DNA of 22,028 nucleotides from Comamonadaceae bacterium (GTDB lineage Bacteria; Pseudomonadota; Gammaproteobacteria; Burkholderiales; Burkholderiaceae_C): NCBI GenBank assembly GCA_947464665.1, contig CANHXV010000008.1, positions 1 through 22,028 of the forward strand, in the 5' to 3' direction. Of this stretch, positions 7,962 to 15,550 are shown in pieces. A program made the translations under genes and the position numbers. The notes beneath the pieces are model-generated. The model did no database searches, was not told the origin of the DNA, and saw nothing but the letters and a program-made list of their open reading frames with translations. Numbering within the stretch: the first letter of the stretch is position 1; every line of letters starts with the position of its first letter.

Positions 7962-8636
7962 CTATAAAACACCTTGCTCGGCCATGGAGAAGGCCTGGCC
8001 TGGGCCCACAATCACATGGTCTAAGACCCGAACATCCACCATGGCCAAAGCAGTCTTCAAACTTTGGGTGAGATGCATATCAGCAGAGCTGGGATGCACA
8101 GAGCCACTGGGATGGTTGTGTGCCAAAACCACCGCGGCGCTGTGGTGATGCAGCGCTCGAAGTACCACTTCACGGGGGTACACACTGGTTTGACTGAGCG
8201 TGCCCCGAAACAAAGTTTCCATGCACACCAGTTTATGCTGAGCGTCTAGAAACAGCATGGCAAACTCCTCGTGAGTTTTGTGTGCCAAATGAAGTTGAAG
8301 ATAGAGTTGAACGCTGGCGGCGCTTTGCATCACCTCCCTCGAGGTGAGTTGCTGTGCCATGGCGCGCTTGGCCAACTCCATGACAGCCAAAAGCTCGGAT
8401 TGTTTGGCGGGCCCTAGGCCCTTGATGGCGGGTTGTTGGGTCGGGGGAGTAAGCAGCAAATTTGCCAAGCTGCCACTGGCCACCAACATGTCTTGTGCCA
8501 ATTGCAACACATTGCGACCAGCCACCCCAGTTCGGAGCAAGAGGGCTAAAAGCTCGGTATCGCTTAAAGCGCTGGGCCCGCGGGTGAGTATTTTTTCGCG
8601 GGGACGGGTGTCTGGGGGTAATTCTTGGATGTTCAT
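7962..8636 (-). CDS. radC: RadC family JAB/MPN-domain protein
   Basis: This 224-residue protein has the full RadC layout. The N-terminal helical part carries GPSALSDTELLALLLRTG (about 24-41), a helix-hairpin-helix-like IKGLGPAKQSELLAVMEL follows, and the C-terminal JAB1/MPN domain (about 105-224) has the zinc motif H-x-H-x7-S-x2-D, seen as AHNHPSGSVHPSSAD. The metal ligands are intact. Despite the name, a role in DNA repair is not established and the enzyme activity of the family is unknown. The ATG at 8636 is preceded by a weak AG-rich site. The promoter must lie in the 194-base gap shared with the divergent fkpB gene. Confidence 0.95.
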   Translation of the reverse strand: MNIQELPPDTRPREKILTRGPSALSDTELLALLLRTGVAGRNVLQLAQDMLVASGSLANLLLTPPTQQPAIKGLGPAKQSELLAVMELAKRAMAQQLTSREVMQSAASVQLYLQLHLAHKTHEEFAMLFLDAQHKLVCMETLFRGTLSQTSVYPREVVLRALHHHSAAVVLAHNHPSGSVHPSSADMHLTQSLKTALAMVDVRVLDHVIVGPGQAFSMAEQGVL

Positions 8637-8795
8637 GGGCTTTCTGAAGAGATAAATGCCCCAGATTCAGGCTTTTGGGGACGAAAGCCGCAGAAGCTTT
8701 TTACAATGGCGCATTCGACTCTTGAAGTCTGAACCCAATGCCCTCTTCAAGGGGCGGTTTGGATTTTCATTAGCCTGCATTGAATTGCGCTTCTA

Positions 8796-8810
8796 GCGCC
8801 TTCAAGGCGC
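8796..8810. repeat. Perfect 7-bp inverted repeat in the fkpB leader
   Basis: GCGCCTT (8796-8802), one base, then AAGGCGC (8804-8810), ending 20 bases before the fkpB ATG. About 55 bases upstream a related GC-rich string (CTTCAAGGGGC near 8754) can also fold imperfectly. There is no T-run, so it is not a standard terminator; it could be an operator or a leader hairpin. Confidence 0.5.
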
Positions 8811-8830
8811 ATTTCTGAGAATTAAGTTTT

Positions 8831-9274
8831 ATGAGCACCGTCCAAGCTGACTCTTTTTTAACCTTGCATTACCGGTTGGCAGGCCCTCAGGGTACGCTCA
8901 TCAATACGTTTGAAGACAAGCCTGCCACCTTGTCGCTAGGCTCTGGCGAGTTGTCGCCCGGTATGGAATCGTGTCTCATGGGTTTGGAAGAGGGCGTTCG
9001 TACCACTTTCGAATTAGCACCGGGTGTAGCCTTTGGCGACCGCAACCCGGACATGCAGCAATGGGTCGCTCGCAAGTTACTGGCCCAGTTGGGTGCAGCG
9101 CAAGAACACTATGTGCTTGGCGATGTGGTGCAATTTCCCACACCAGACGGCCATGGCACATATGCAGGTGCTGTGATGCAAGTGGCCGATGATGGTGCCG
9201 TGTTGTTTGACTTCAACCATCCCTTGGCGGGACACTCTGTCACGTTTGAAGTGCATGTGATTGGTATTTTGTAA
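8831..9274 (+). CDS. fkpB: FKBP-type peptidyl-prolyl cis-trans isomerase, SlpA/FkpB type
   Basis: This 147-residue cytoplasmic proline isomerase is built like SlyD/SlpA: a split FKBP domain (FLTLHYRLAG, SLGSGELSPGMESCLMGLEEG) with an inserted IF chaperone flap in the middle (about 70-125), then the family's closing signature DFNHPLAGHSVTFEVHVI. It lacks the His-rich metal-binding tail of SlyD, which points to SlpA/FkpB. The gap to ispH is 14 bases; fkpB-ispH adjacency is also the arrangement in E. coli. The leader has a perfect inverted repeat and only a weak ribosome site. Confidence 0.94.
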   Translation: MSTVQADSFLTLHYRLAGPQGTLINTFEDKPATLSLGSGELSPGMESCLMGLEEGVRTTFELAPGVAFGDRNPDMQQWVARKLLAQLGAAQEHYVLGDVVQFPTPDGHGTYAGAVMQVADDGAVLFDFNHPLAGHSVTFEVHVIGIL

Positions 9275-9288
9275 AACCAAGTTAAAAA

Positions 9289-10245
9289 ATGAAAGCAAAT
9301 ATGGGCGTGCAAGAAATTTTATTGGCTGAGCCGCGTGGCTTTTGTGCCGGTGTCGACCGTGCCATCGACATTGTGGAAGCGGCCATTGCCAAGTTTGGCC
9401 GGCCTATTTATGTGCGCCATGAAATTGTGCACAACACTTACGTTGTGAACGACCTCAAAACCAAAGGCGCTATCTTTATTGAAGAGTTGAGCGATGTGCC
9501 CCCAGGTGCCACCTTGGTATTCAGCGCGCATGGTGTGAGTAAAGCAGTGCAGGCGGAAGCGGAGGCTCGCGGCTTCACTATTTTTGATGCCACCTGCCCC
9601 TTGGTCACCAAGGTGCATGTCGAAGTGGCCAAGCTGCACAAAGAGGGCTACGAGTTCATCATGATTGGTCACAAAGGCCACCCTGAAGTAGAAGGCACCA
9701 TGGGCCAATTGCCCAATGGCATTCACTTGGTAGAAGACTCGGACGATGTGCTCAAGGTTCAACCTAAACAGACAGAACTGTTGGCTGTTGTCACGCAAAC
9801 CACTTTGAGCGTGGATGATGCAGCAGAAATTTTATTGGCAGTGAAGAAGCGCTTTCCCAGTGTGCGTGAACCCAAGCAGCAAGATATTTGCTATGCCACC
9901 CAAAACCGGCAAGATGCCGTCAAACTCATGAGCCCCCAAGTTGATGTGTTGGTGGTGGTGGGCAGTCCCACCAGTTCCAACAGCAACCGTTTGCGTGAGT
10001 TGGGAAGCCGCTTGGGCGCTGACAGCTACATGATTGACAGTGCCGACGAACTTCAAAACGAATGGTTTGAAGGTAAACACCGAGTGGGTCTTACTGCGGG
10101 TGCTTCTGCGCCTGAAGTGCTGGTACAAGATGTCATCACCCGATTGCGCGCATTGGGCGCTACGTCAATTCGCAAATTGGACGGTGTGACTGAAACCATT
10201 AAATTCCCTTTGCCCAAGGGATTAAAATTAGACGATGGCCATTGA
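9289..10245 (+). CDS. ispH: 4-hydroxy-3-methylbut-2-enyl diphosphate reductase IspH
   Basis: This 318-residue cytosolic enzyme makes isopentenyl and dimethylallyl diphosphate in the last step of the MEP isoprenoid pathway. All three [4Fe-4S] cysteines are present: Cys19 (EPRGFCAGVDRAI), Cys103 (DATCPLVTKVH) and Cys201 (DICYATQNRQDA). Other substrate-binding signatures are HEIVHN, FSAHGVS, GHKGHPEVEGT, TQTTLSVDDA and VVGSPTSSNSNRLRE. The length matches the family. A second ATG at 9301 (residue 5) is a possible alternative start and would be closer to the E. coli N-terminus. It is probably co-transcribed with fkpB. Confidence 0.97.
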   Translation: MKANMGVQEILLAEPRGFCAGVDRAIDIVEAAIAKFGRPIYVRHEIVHNTYVVNDLKTKGAIFIEELSDVPPGATLVFSAHGVSKAVQAEAEARGFTIFDATCPLVTKVHVEVAKLHKEGYEFIMIGHKGHPEVEGTMGQLPNGIHLVEDSDDVLKVQPKQTELLAVVTQTTLSVDDAAEILLAVKKRFPSVREPKQQDICYATQNRQDAVKLMSPQVDVLVVVGSPTSSNSNRLRELGSRLGADSYMIDSADELQNEWFEGKHRVGLTAGASAPEVLVQDVITRLRALGATSIRKLDGVTETIKFPLPKGLKLDDGH

Positions 10246-10274
10246 TTTTTTGGGCCTTTTAAATATTTAACAAC

Positions 10275-11597
10275 ATGCTAGACATTCTTTTGCTTCGTAA
10301 AGATCTGGACGCTTCTGTAGCGCGCTTAGAGACTCGTAAAAAACCACAAGTATTTTTGAATGTGGAAAAGTTTCGTGCTTTAGAAACAGAGCGCAAAACA
10401 TTGCAAACGCGCACCGAAGAATTGCAAAGTCAGCGCAACAGCTTGTCCAAACAAATTGGCATGTTGAAAGCCAAAGGTGAAAGCACCGACCAAGTCATGG
10501 CCGATGTGGCCAGCATCAAAACTGAACTGGATGCGTCTGCCCTGCGCTTAGATGCATTGCAAGCAGAACTTCAAGACATGTTGTTGGCCGTGCCCAACTT
10601 GCCACACGAAAGTGTGCCAGTGGGTGCCGATGAACATGGCAACGTAGAAGTGCGCAAATGGAGTGTGGATGGTAAAGGCCCCAAGACGTTTGACTTTGAA
10701 GTGCGCGACCACGTAGACATCGGTGAAAAACTTGGTCTTGATTTTGACATTGGTATCAAACTAGCTGGTTCACGGTTCACATTCATGCGCGGCCAAATTG
10801 CACGCATGCATCGCGCGTTGGCGCAGTTCATGTTAGACACCCAAACACAGCAGCACGGCTACACAGAGTGCTACACGCCGTATATCGTGAACGCAGACAC
10901 ATTGCGCGGCACCGGTCAATTGCCTAAATTTGAAGGCGATTTGTTTGCTGCCAAAAAGGGTGGGCAAGAATCTGATGAAGGCGCTGACAATCAGGCGCTT
11001 TATTTAATTCCCACTTCAGAAGTGACCTTGACCAATGTGGTGCGCGATGAAATCTTGGCAGAGTCCGATTTGCCCATGAAACTCACTGCGCACACACCTT
11101 GCTTTCGTTCGGAAGCAGGCAGTGCAGGGCGCGATACTCGCGGCCTCATTCGTCAGCACCAGTTCGACAAAGTAGAGATGGTACAAATTGTCCATCCCGA
11201 AAAAAGTTATGACGCACTGGAAGAAATGACTGGCCATGCAGAAGCTATTTTGCAAAAGCTGGGTTTGCCTTACCGTGTGATGTTGCTGTGTTCGGGTGAC
11301 ATGGGTTTTGGTGCAACCAAAACATATGACCTTGAAGTGTGGGTGCCTGCGCAAGCGACTTACCGCGAGATCAGTTCTTGTTCTAATTGCGAGACTTTTC
11401 AAGCACGCCGTTTGCAAGCGCGTTTTAAAAATGCTCAGGGCAAGAATGAACTGGTGCACACTTTGAATGGTTCGGGATTGGCCGTTGGGCGTGCGCTTGT
11501 TGCAGTGCTTGAGAATTATCAGAATGCGGACGGATCTGTGACGGTGCCGGACGTTTTGCGGCCTTATATGGGCGGCATCACTGAGCTGCGTGCTTAA
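10275..11597 (+). CDS. serS: Seryl-tRNA synthetase
   Basis: This 440-residue class II synthetase charges tRNA-Ser. The N-terminal long antiparallel coiled-coil arm (about residues 30-105) grips the long variable arm of tRNA-Ser. The catalytic domain carries TSEVTLTNVVRDEIL, motif 2 around CFRSEAGSAGRDTRGLIRQH, GDMGFGATKTYDLEVWVP with REISSCSNC, and motif 3 in TLNGSGLAVGRALVAVLENY. It begins 29 bases after ispH in an AT-rich gap with no obvious ribosome site. The tRNA-Ser gene follows 49 bases after its stop, so enzyme and substrate RNA are neighbours. Confidence 0.97.
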   Translation: MLDILLLRKDLDASVARLETRKKPQVFLNVEKFRALETERKTLQTRTEELQSQRNSLSKQIGMLKAKGESTDQVMADVASIKTELDASALRLDALQAELQDMLLAVPNLPHESVPVGADEHGNVEVRKWSVDGKGPKTFDFEVRDHVDIGEKLGLDFDIGIKLAGSRFTFMRGQIARMHRALAQFMLDTQTQQHGYTECYTPYIVNADTLRGTGQLPKFEGDLFAAKKGGQESDEGADNQALYLIPTSEVTLTNVVRDEILAESDLPMKLTAHTPCFRSEAGSAGRDTRGLIRQHQFDKVEMVQIVHPEKSYDALEEMTGHAEAILQKLGLPYRVMLLCSGDMGFGATKTYDLEVWVPAQATYREISSCSNCETFQARRLQARFKNAQGKNELVHTLNGSGLAVGRALVAVLENYQNADGSVTVPDVLRPYMGGITELRA

Positions 11598-11607
11598 GGT
11601 CCACTGG

Positions 11608-11613
11608 TACAAT
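11608..11613 (+). promoter_or_regulatory. Possible -10 element for the tRNA-Ser gene
   Basis: TACAAT sits 33 bases before the first base of the tRNA, and the hairpin at 11614-11635 follows directly. I see no convincing -35 element 17 bases upstream, so the site is a weak candidate. Confidence 0.3.
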
Positions 11614-11635
11614 TTGCGGCAGTGACCAGCCGCAA
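11614..11635 (+). repeat. Hairpin between serS and tRNA-Ser
   Basis: TTGCGGC (11614-11620) pairs perfectly with GCCGCAA (11629-11635) around an 8-base loop, 16 bases after the serS stop. No T-run follows, so it is not a typical intrinsic terminator. It could be an mRNA 3' stabiliser, an attenuating hairpin or a processing signal ahead of the tRNA. Confidence 0.5.
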
Positions 11636-11646
11636 CGTTGAACGCA

Positions 11647-11736
11647 GGAGAAGTGGCAGAGTGGTCGAATGTACCTGACTCGAAATCAGGCGTGGTGGCA
11701 ACATCACCGTGGGTTCGAATCCCACCTTCTCCGCCA
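11647..11736 (+). tRNA. tRNA-Ser (anticodon CGA)
   Basis: This is a complete class II tRNA. The acceptor stem is GGAGAAG / CTTCTCC with discriminator G and encoded CCA (11734-11736). The anticodon stem CCTGA / TCAGG encloses loop CTCGAAA, giving anticodon CGA, which reads UCG. The long variable arm GTGGTG / CATCAC around GCAA is typical of tRNA-Ser, and the T arm is GTGGG-TTCGAAT-CCCAC. GC-rich foreign-looking DNA begins right after it, so it may mark the insertion point of that block. Confidence 0.96.
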
Positions 11737-11774
11737 AATTGACTGTTCTGTCGCCAACCATTTGAAGAAGGACA

Positions 11775-11915
11775 GTGCTGCTCGAATCGCGCTGCGCGAC
11801 GGGCACACGCGGGTTCTTCGAACAGGACACCAGCATCTTGAGAGCAGGCGGCGAGCTGCTGGCGCAATCACAGCAGTTGGCGTGGTTCAGCGACAAGCCG
11901 CTGGACGTAAGCTAG
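11775..11915 (+). pseudogene. C-terminal remnant, possibly of a TesB-like acyl-CoA thioesterase
   Basis: About 46 codons read in one frame to a TAG at 11913-11915, with an in-frame stop just upstream (11763-11765). The peptide, with RGFFEQDTSILRAGGELLAQ as its core, resembles the last strands of TesB-type hotdog thioesterases, where the pattern is roughly R-G-(L/F), a short strand, G-x-L-(I/V/L)-A, then Q. There is no proper start or ribosome site, and full-length relatives are about 260-290 residues, so this is a 5'-truncated fragment. The break lies just 3' of the tRNA-Ser. Family assignment is a pattern match by eye and tentative; the fragment could be chance. Confidence 0.35.
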
Positions 11916-11997
11916 CGGGTACGAACCTGCTGGTGCGTCACTAGTTCGCCACGCCCAGGGTCGGCCGGCGAAGCGCTACTGCGAAGCTGCCAATACC

Positions 11998-12963
11998 TCA
12001 GCCGACTGCGCGCCGCACGGATTCCATCGTCGAAAGCTTCAGACGTGCACCCGCCTTCATGTATTGCCCGGGCAGTTCGCGATGCATCACCTCCTGCACA
12101 CGGCGCGCCACGGCGGCCAGCTTCTCCAGATCAATCCCGGTTTCATAGCCACACTCATGCAGCAAATAAACCAGGTCTTCCGTGCAGATGTTGCCGGTAG
12201 CGCCAGGGGCAAACGGGCAGCCGCCCAGTCCGCCGAAAGAAGATTCGTACTCGCGCACGCCCAGGGCCAGCCCGTTCATTACATTGGCCAGGCCAATGCC
12301 GCGGGTGTTGTGGAAGTGCAGCGCAATGATGGCTTCGGGAAAGCGCGCACGGATGGCTTCAACCGTACGCGTAACCACTGGCGGCGTTGCCATGCCGGTG
12401 GTGTCGCCGAGCGAGATATGGCGTGCTCCGCCTTCCATATAGGCATCGATGATCTTGAGCACGTTGTCGCTCGACACGTCACCTTCGAACGGGCAACCAA
12501 AGGCGGTGGCTACGGCGCCACGCAGGGTGATGCCGAACTGCTTGGCGATCGGCGCAAACTCGGCATAGTCTGCCAGCGCACCGTCTATCGATTTATTCAG
12601 GTTGGCCTGGCAGTGGGTTTCCGAGGCCGAGACAAAGCAGGCCATCATGTCCACCTTGGCGGCTGCAGCTCTCTCGGCACCACGCGCATTGGGCACCAGT
12701 CCCGTCAGGCGTACGCCAGGTTTGCGATTAACCAGTTCCATCACTTTTGAAGCATCGGCCAGCTGTGGCACGGCACGCGGCGAGACGAACGAGGTGGCTT
12801 CAAAACTGGTGACCCCGGCATCTATGAGCTCATTGATCAGCGCCGCCTTGGTTTCGGTCGGAATGAATTCCTTTTCCGACTGAAAACCGTCGCGGGTGCC
12901 GACTTCGGTGACGAGAACAAATCGATCCTGGGTTGTAGCGGGCGTGAAGGACATGGCAGACAT
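11998..12963 (-). CDS. HMG-CoA lyase-type enzyme (hydroxymethylglutaryl-CoA lyase family)
   Basis: This 321-residue TIM-barrel lyase of the HMGL/LeuA superfamily cleaves a 3-hydroxyacyl-CoA into two smaller products, by family definition HMG-CoA into acetyl-CoA and acetoacetate. The catalytic set is complete and keeps a constant offset of 17 from human HMG-CoA lyase as I remember its numbering: Arg24-Asp25 (VGTRDG), Glu55 (SFEATSFVSP), His216/His218 (LHFHNTRG), Cys249 (GGLGGCPFAPG) and Asn258 (GATGN). There is no targeting sequence. It is the last gene of the minus-strand cassette, 95 bases after the CoA-transferase, and lacks a clear ribosome site; Met4 is an alternative start. Substrate could be HMG-CoA or another branched 3-hydroxyacyl-CoA such as citramalyl-CoA. 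Confidence 0.92.
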   Translation of the reverse strand: MSAMSFTPATTQDRFVLVTEVGTRDGFQSEKEFIPTETKAALINELIDAGVTSFEATSFVSPRAVPQLADASKVMELVNRKPGVRLTGLVPNARGAERAAAAKVDMMACFVSASETHCQANLNKSIDGALADYAEFAPIAKQFGITLRGAVATAFGCPFEGDVSSDNVLKIIDAYMEGGARHISLGDTTGMATPPVVTRTVEAIRARFPEAIIALHFHNTRGIGLANVMNGLALGVREYESSFGGLGGCPFAPGATGNICTEDLVYLLHECGYETGIDLEKLAAVARRVQEVMHRELPGQYMKAGARLKLSTMESVRRAVG

Positions 12964-13058
12964 TCGTTGAGTAAATTAAAAAGGGTGGAAGGGGTTGGAA
13001 GACTCGAAAGCTTGGACTAACGGCGGTTCGCCACCGGAAAATCGCATCGTGGTATATG

Positions 13059-14237
13059 TTAAATCACACCGGCCGCCCGCAGCGAGGCAAAGGCTTCAGG
13101 CTTATAGCCTAGCTCGTGCAGGACACTTTCGGTATCCGCTCCCAGCACCGGAGGCGGTCGATGCATGGTGCAGGGTGCATCTGTAAATTTGATTGGGAAG
13201 CCCAGCACATCGAGCGCGCCGTGCTGTGGATGCTCAATGGTGACCCTCATCTGCTGGTGTTGCGTTTGCGGGTCGTCAAATACCTCGGCCAGACCGAGCA
13301 CGCGGCCGCAGGGTACGCCGGCGGCGTTGAGCCTGTCGATCCAGTGCGCAACCGAACCGCTGCGGGTGCGCTGGTTGATGGCTTGATTGATCAGCGTGCG
13401 CGCCTCGAAGCGATCCGCATTGGTTTGCAGGTCCGGATGTTGTTTCAAATGCTCAAGGTCCAGGGCGGCCAACAGCTTGAAGTAGAAACTGTCATTAGAC
13501 GGGGCAATGGCGACCTGACCATCGGACGCTTCAAACAGGCCGTAGGGGGAAGCAATCGCATGGTCGTTGCCTGTGCGCAAGGGCTGACGGCCGGTAGCGA
13601 AAAAGTTGGTCGCAAGGAACGCCAGCATGCTGGTCATGCTGTCGGTCAGGGCGGTGGCAACCTCCTCCCCCTCACCGGTGCGGCTGCGCCTAACCAGTGC
13701 CGCCATGATGCCCATTGCCGCGTAGGAACCGGCCACCAGATCCGACACCGGCGGGGCGGCGCGCATCGGCGGCTGCCCTTCGAGGCCGTTGACGCTCATG
13801 AAGCCGCTCATCGCCTGGGCGATGAAATCGAATGTCGGTCGCTCGCGGTAGGGCCCGTCTAGCCCGAAGCCGGTAACGTGGCAGCTGATGATGTCCGGCT
13901 TCAAGGCGCGCAAGGCATCGCGGCCAAAGCCCATTTTGTCCATCACCCCGGGCCGGTAATTGTTGACCACCACGTCGGCGCCCCGCAACAACTGGCGCAG
14001 CACCTCCTTGCCCTCTTCGCTGCGCAAGTTGAGCGTCATCGAGCGCTTATTCCGGTTGAAGGTGGCAAAGTACAGCGAGTAGCCGTTTACCGCCTCACCC
14101 TGCTGGCGCACCGGATCACCCGCGCCGGGCTCTTCAATCTTGATCACCTCTGCTCCCATGTCCGCCAGGAACATGGAGCAGAATGGTCCAGAGAGAATGC
14201 GCGTCAGGTCAATGACGCGGATACCTTGCAGCTGCAT
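13059..14237 (-). CDS. CaiB/BaiF family (class III) CoA-transferase
   Basis: This 392-residue class III transferase moves CoA from one acyl-CoA to a free carboxylic acid. N-terminal marks are VIDLTRILSGPFCSMFLADM, GAEVIKIEEP and FNRNKRSMTLNL; then VTGFGLDGPY and FDFIAQAMSG. The expected catalytic aspartate is Asp166 in APPVSDLVAG, aligning with Asp169 of formyl-CoA transferase. An AAGG ribosome site overlaps the stop codon of the receptor gene 8 bases upstream, so translation is probably coupled. Paired with an HMG-CoA-lyase-type gene it would activate the acid that the lyase then splits; human SUGCT, a class III enzyme, accepts glutarate and hydroxymethylglutarate. The exact substrate here is not readable from sequence. 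Confidence 0.93.
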   Translation of the reverse strand: MQLQGIRVIDLTRILSGPFCSMFLADMGAEVIKIEEPGAGDPVRQQGEAVNGYSLYFATFNRNKRSMTLNLRSEEGKEVLRQLLRGADVVVNNYRPGVMDKMGFGRDALRALKPDIISCHVTGFGLDGPYRERPTFDFIAQAMSGFMSVNGLEGQPPMRAAPPVSDLVAGSYAAMGIMAALVRRSRTGEGEEVATALTDSMTSMLAFLATNFFATGRQPLRTGNDHAIASPYGLFEASDGQVAIAPSNDSFYFKLLAALDLEHLKQHPDLQTNADRFEARTLINQAINQRTRSGSVAHWIDRLNAAGVPCGRVLGLAEVFDDPQTQHQQMRVTIEHPQHGALDVLGFPIKFTDAPCTMHRPPPVLGADTESVLHELGYKPEAFASLRAAGVI

Positions 14238-14245
14238 GAACTACC

Positions 14246-15250
14246 TTATTCGAGCTTGACGCCGGAATCCTTGACGATCTTGCCCCAGCGTGCGTAGTCA
14301 GTGCGGACGAATGCGGCAAACTCATCGGGCGTGCCACCCATCGGGGTGACACCGCCGTTGATGAGCTTTTCGCGCACGTCGGGCATCTGTAGCACCTTGT
14401 TGATTTCCGCATTCAGCCGTGCGACCACGGCCGGAGGCGTGCCGGCCGGCGCAAACAAGCCCAACCAGATGCTGGCATCAATTCCCTTGATGCCAGCCTC
14501 GTCCAGTGTGGGGGTGTTGGGTAGCATGGCCGAGCGCTTCGGGGTTGATACCGCCAACGGGGTCAGCTTGCCACCGCGCACCAGGCCGAGTACCGAGGCC
14601 ACCGACATGATGGCCACGTCAACCGAATTGCCCATCACGTCGGCCATCGCCGGTGCGGCACCTTTGTAAGGCACTTGCAGCAGGCGGATGGCGGCAGCCG
14701 ATTTGAGCGATTCGCCGTACAGGTGCCCCACGCTGCCATTGCCCGCCGTCGCCCAGCTCAAGCCGGCGGCGCTCTTGCCGCGCGCCACCATGTCTGCCAC
14801 GTTGCCCATCTTGTTCTGTGTGGCGTTGGCATTGCTCACGATGGCCAGCGCGGTTTCCGAAACCTGGATGATTGGCACAAAGCTCTTGACGGTGTCATAG
14901 CCGGCGTTGGCATACAGGTAGGGCCCGAGCATCATGTTGTCCGACTGGCCCATCACGATGGTATAGCCATCCGGCGCCGATTTGGCCGCCGCAGCAATTG
15001 CCAGGTTTCCGGAGGCACCTGGCATGTTCTCCAGAACAACCTGCCATTTGTTGACCTCAGCCAGTTTGCTACCGACGGTCCGGGAGACAAAATCGGTCCC
15101 GCCGCCGGGTGTAAAGGGAATCAGCAGTCGAATCGGCTTGGCAGGAAATTCTTGGGCTGCAGCAGGCATCGACACTGCTGTTCCCAGCAGGCCAGCGACG
15201 CCGGCGATCAGGCCAAAACAGGCTCCTAGAGCCATTTTTCGTGTTTTCAT
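14246..15250 (-). CDS. Bug-family periplasmic solute receptor (tripartite tricarboxylate transporter type)
   Basis: This 334-residue exported binding protein has a signal peptide (Lys/Arg start, hydrophobic LIAGVAGLLGTAVSMPAAA, cleavage near residue 32). It then has the Bug hallmarks: FPAKPIRLLIPFTPGGGTD, the carboxylate-binding loop with GASGNLAIAAAAKSAPDGYT, VPYKGAAPAMADVMG and LFAPAGTPPAVVARLN. Bug receptors bind organic acids, often dicarboxylates or aromatic acids, and deliver them to TctA/TctB-type permeases; no permease genes are nearby, so it is an orphan receptor or acts as a sensor. A strong ribosome site (AAGGAGAC, complement of 15255-15262) is 4 bases from the ATG. It sits between ferredoxin and CoA-transferase genes, suggesting its ligand is the pathway substrate. 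Confidence 0.94.
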   Translation of the reverse strand: MKTRKMALGACFGLIAGVAGLLGTAVSMPAAAQEFPAKPIRLLIPFTPGGGTDFVSRTVGSKLAEVNKWQVVLENMPGASGNLAIAAAAKSAPDGYTIVMGQSDNMMLGPYLYANAGYDTVKSFVPIIQVSETALAIVSNANATQNKMGNVADMVARGKSAAGLSWATAGNGSVGHLYGESLKSAAAIRLLQVPYKGAAPAMADVMGNSVDVAIMSVASVLGLVRGGKLTPLAVSTPKRSAMLPNTPTLDEAGIKGIDASIWLGLFAPAGTPPAVVARLNAEINKVLQMPDVREKLINGGVTPMGGTPDEFAAFVRTDYARWGKIVKDSGVKLE

Positions 15251-15316
15251 GTCAGTCTCCTTGGGGTTCGTTGTTGTGTCACTAATTGGTGTTGCGAGGG
15301 TGTTGTGAGGAAACCA

Positions 15317-15550
15317 TTATGTGGCCGCATTATCGTCCGCAGCATCCTGCAACGCTATGGCACGCGCAGGGCACAAGCGCACCGCCTTCTCCAGATAGGG
15401 CGTCAATTCTGCCGGCGGCAGCTCTTCCAGCAGGAGCACGATGCCGTCGCTCTCGCGCTGGTCAAACACCTCCGGCACAATGCGCACGCAATGCCCGGCG
15501 CCTACGCAACGGTGCGTATCTACACTCACTTTAAACTTGGCGGTACTCAC
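15317..15550 (-). CDS. [3Fe-4S] ferredoxin, P450 redox partner
   Basis: This is a 77-residue small ferredoxin. Cysteines 15, 21 and 60 form CVGAGHC and RLCPARA: the central cysteine of a normal C-x2-C-x2-C motif is replaced by Ala, the pattern of three-iron ferredoxins that feed electrons to bacterial P450s of the CYP105-like kind. The start GTG at 15550 overlaps the P450 stop as GTGA (15547-15550), so the two are translationally coupled; the GTG at 15553 is an alternative one codon upstream. No ferredoxin reductase gene is in the window, so a host reductase must supply it. Confidence 0.92.
   Translation of the reverse strand: MSTAKFKVSVDTHRCVGAGHCVRIVPEVFDQRESDGIVLLLEELPPAELTPYLEKAVRLCPARAIALQDAADDNAAT

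Noticed and set aside
11594..11896. Minus-strand frames across the tRNA-Ser that read EKVGFEPTV or GGIRTHGDVATTPDFE
   Set aside because: These are the well-known false peptides produced by translating the antisense of tRNA-Ser; the tRNA explains the sequence.
12064..12750. Long plus-strand frame opposite the lyase gene
   Set aside because: A shadow frame typical of GC-rich coding DNA; the minus-strand gene has a full catalytic residue set.
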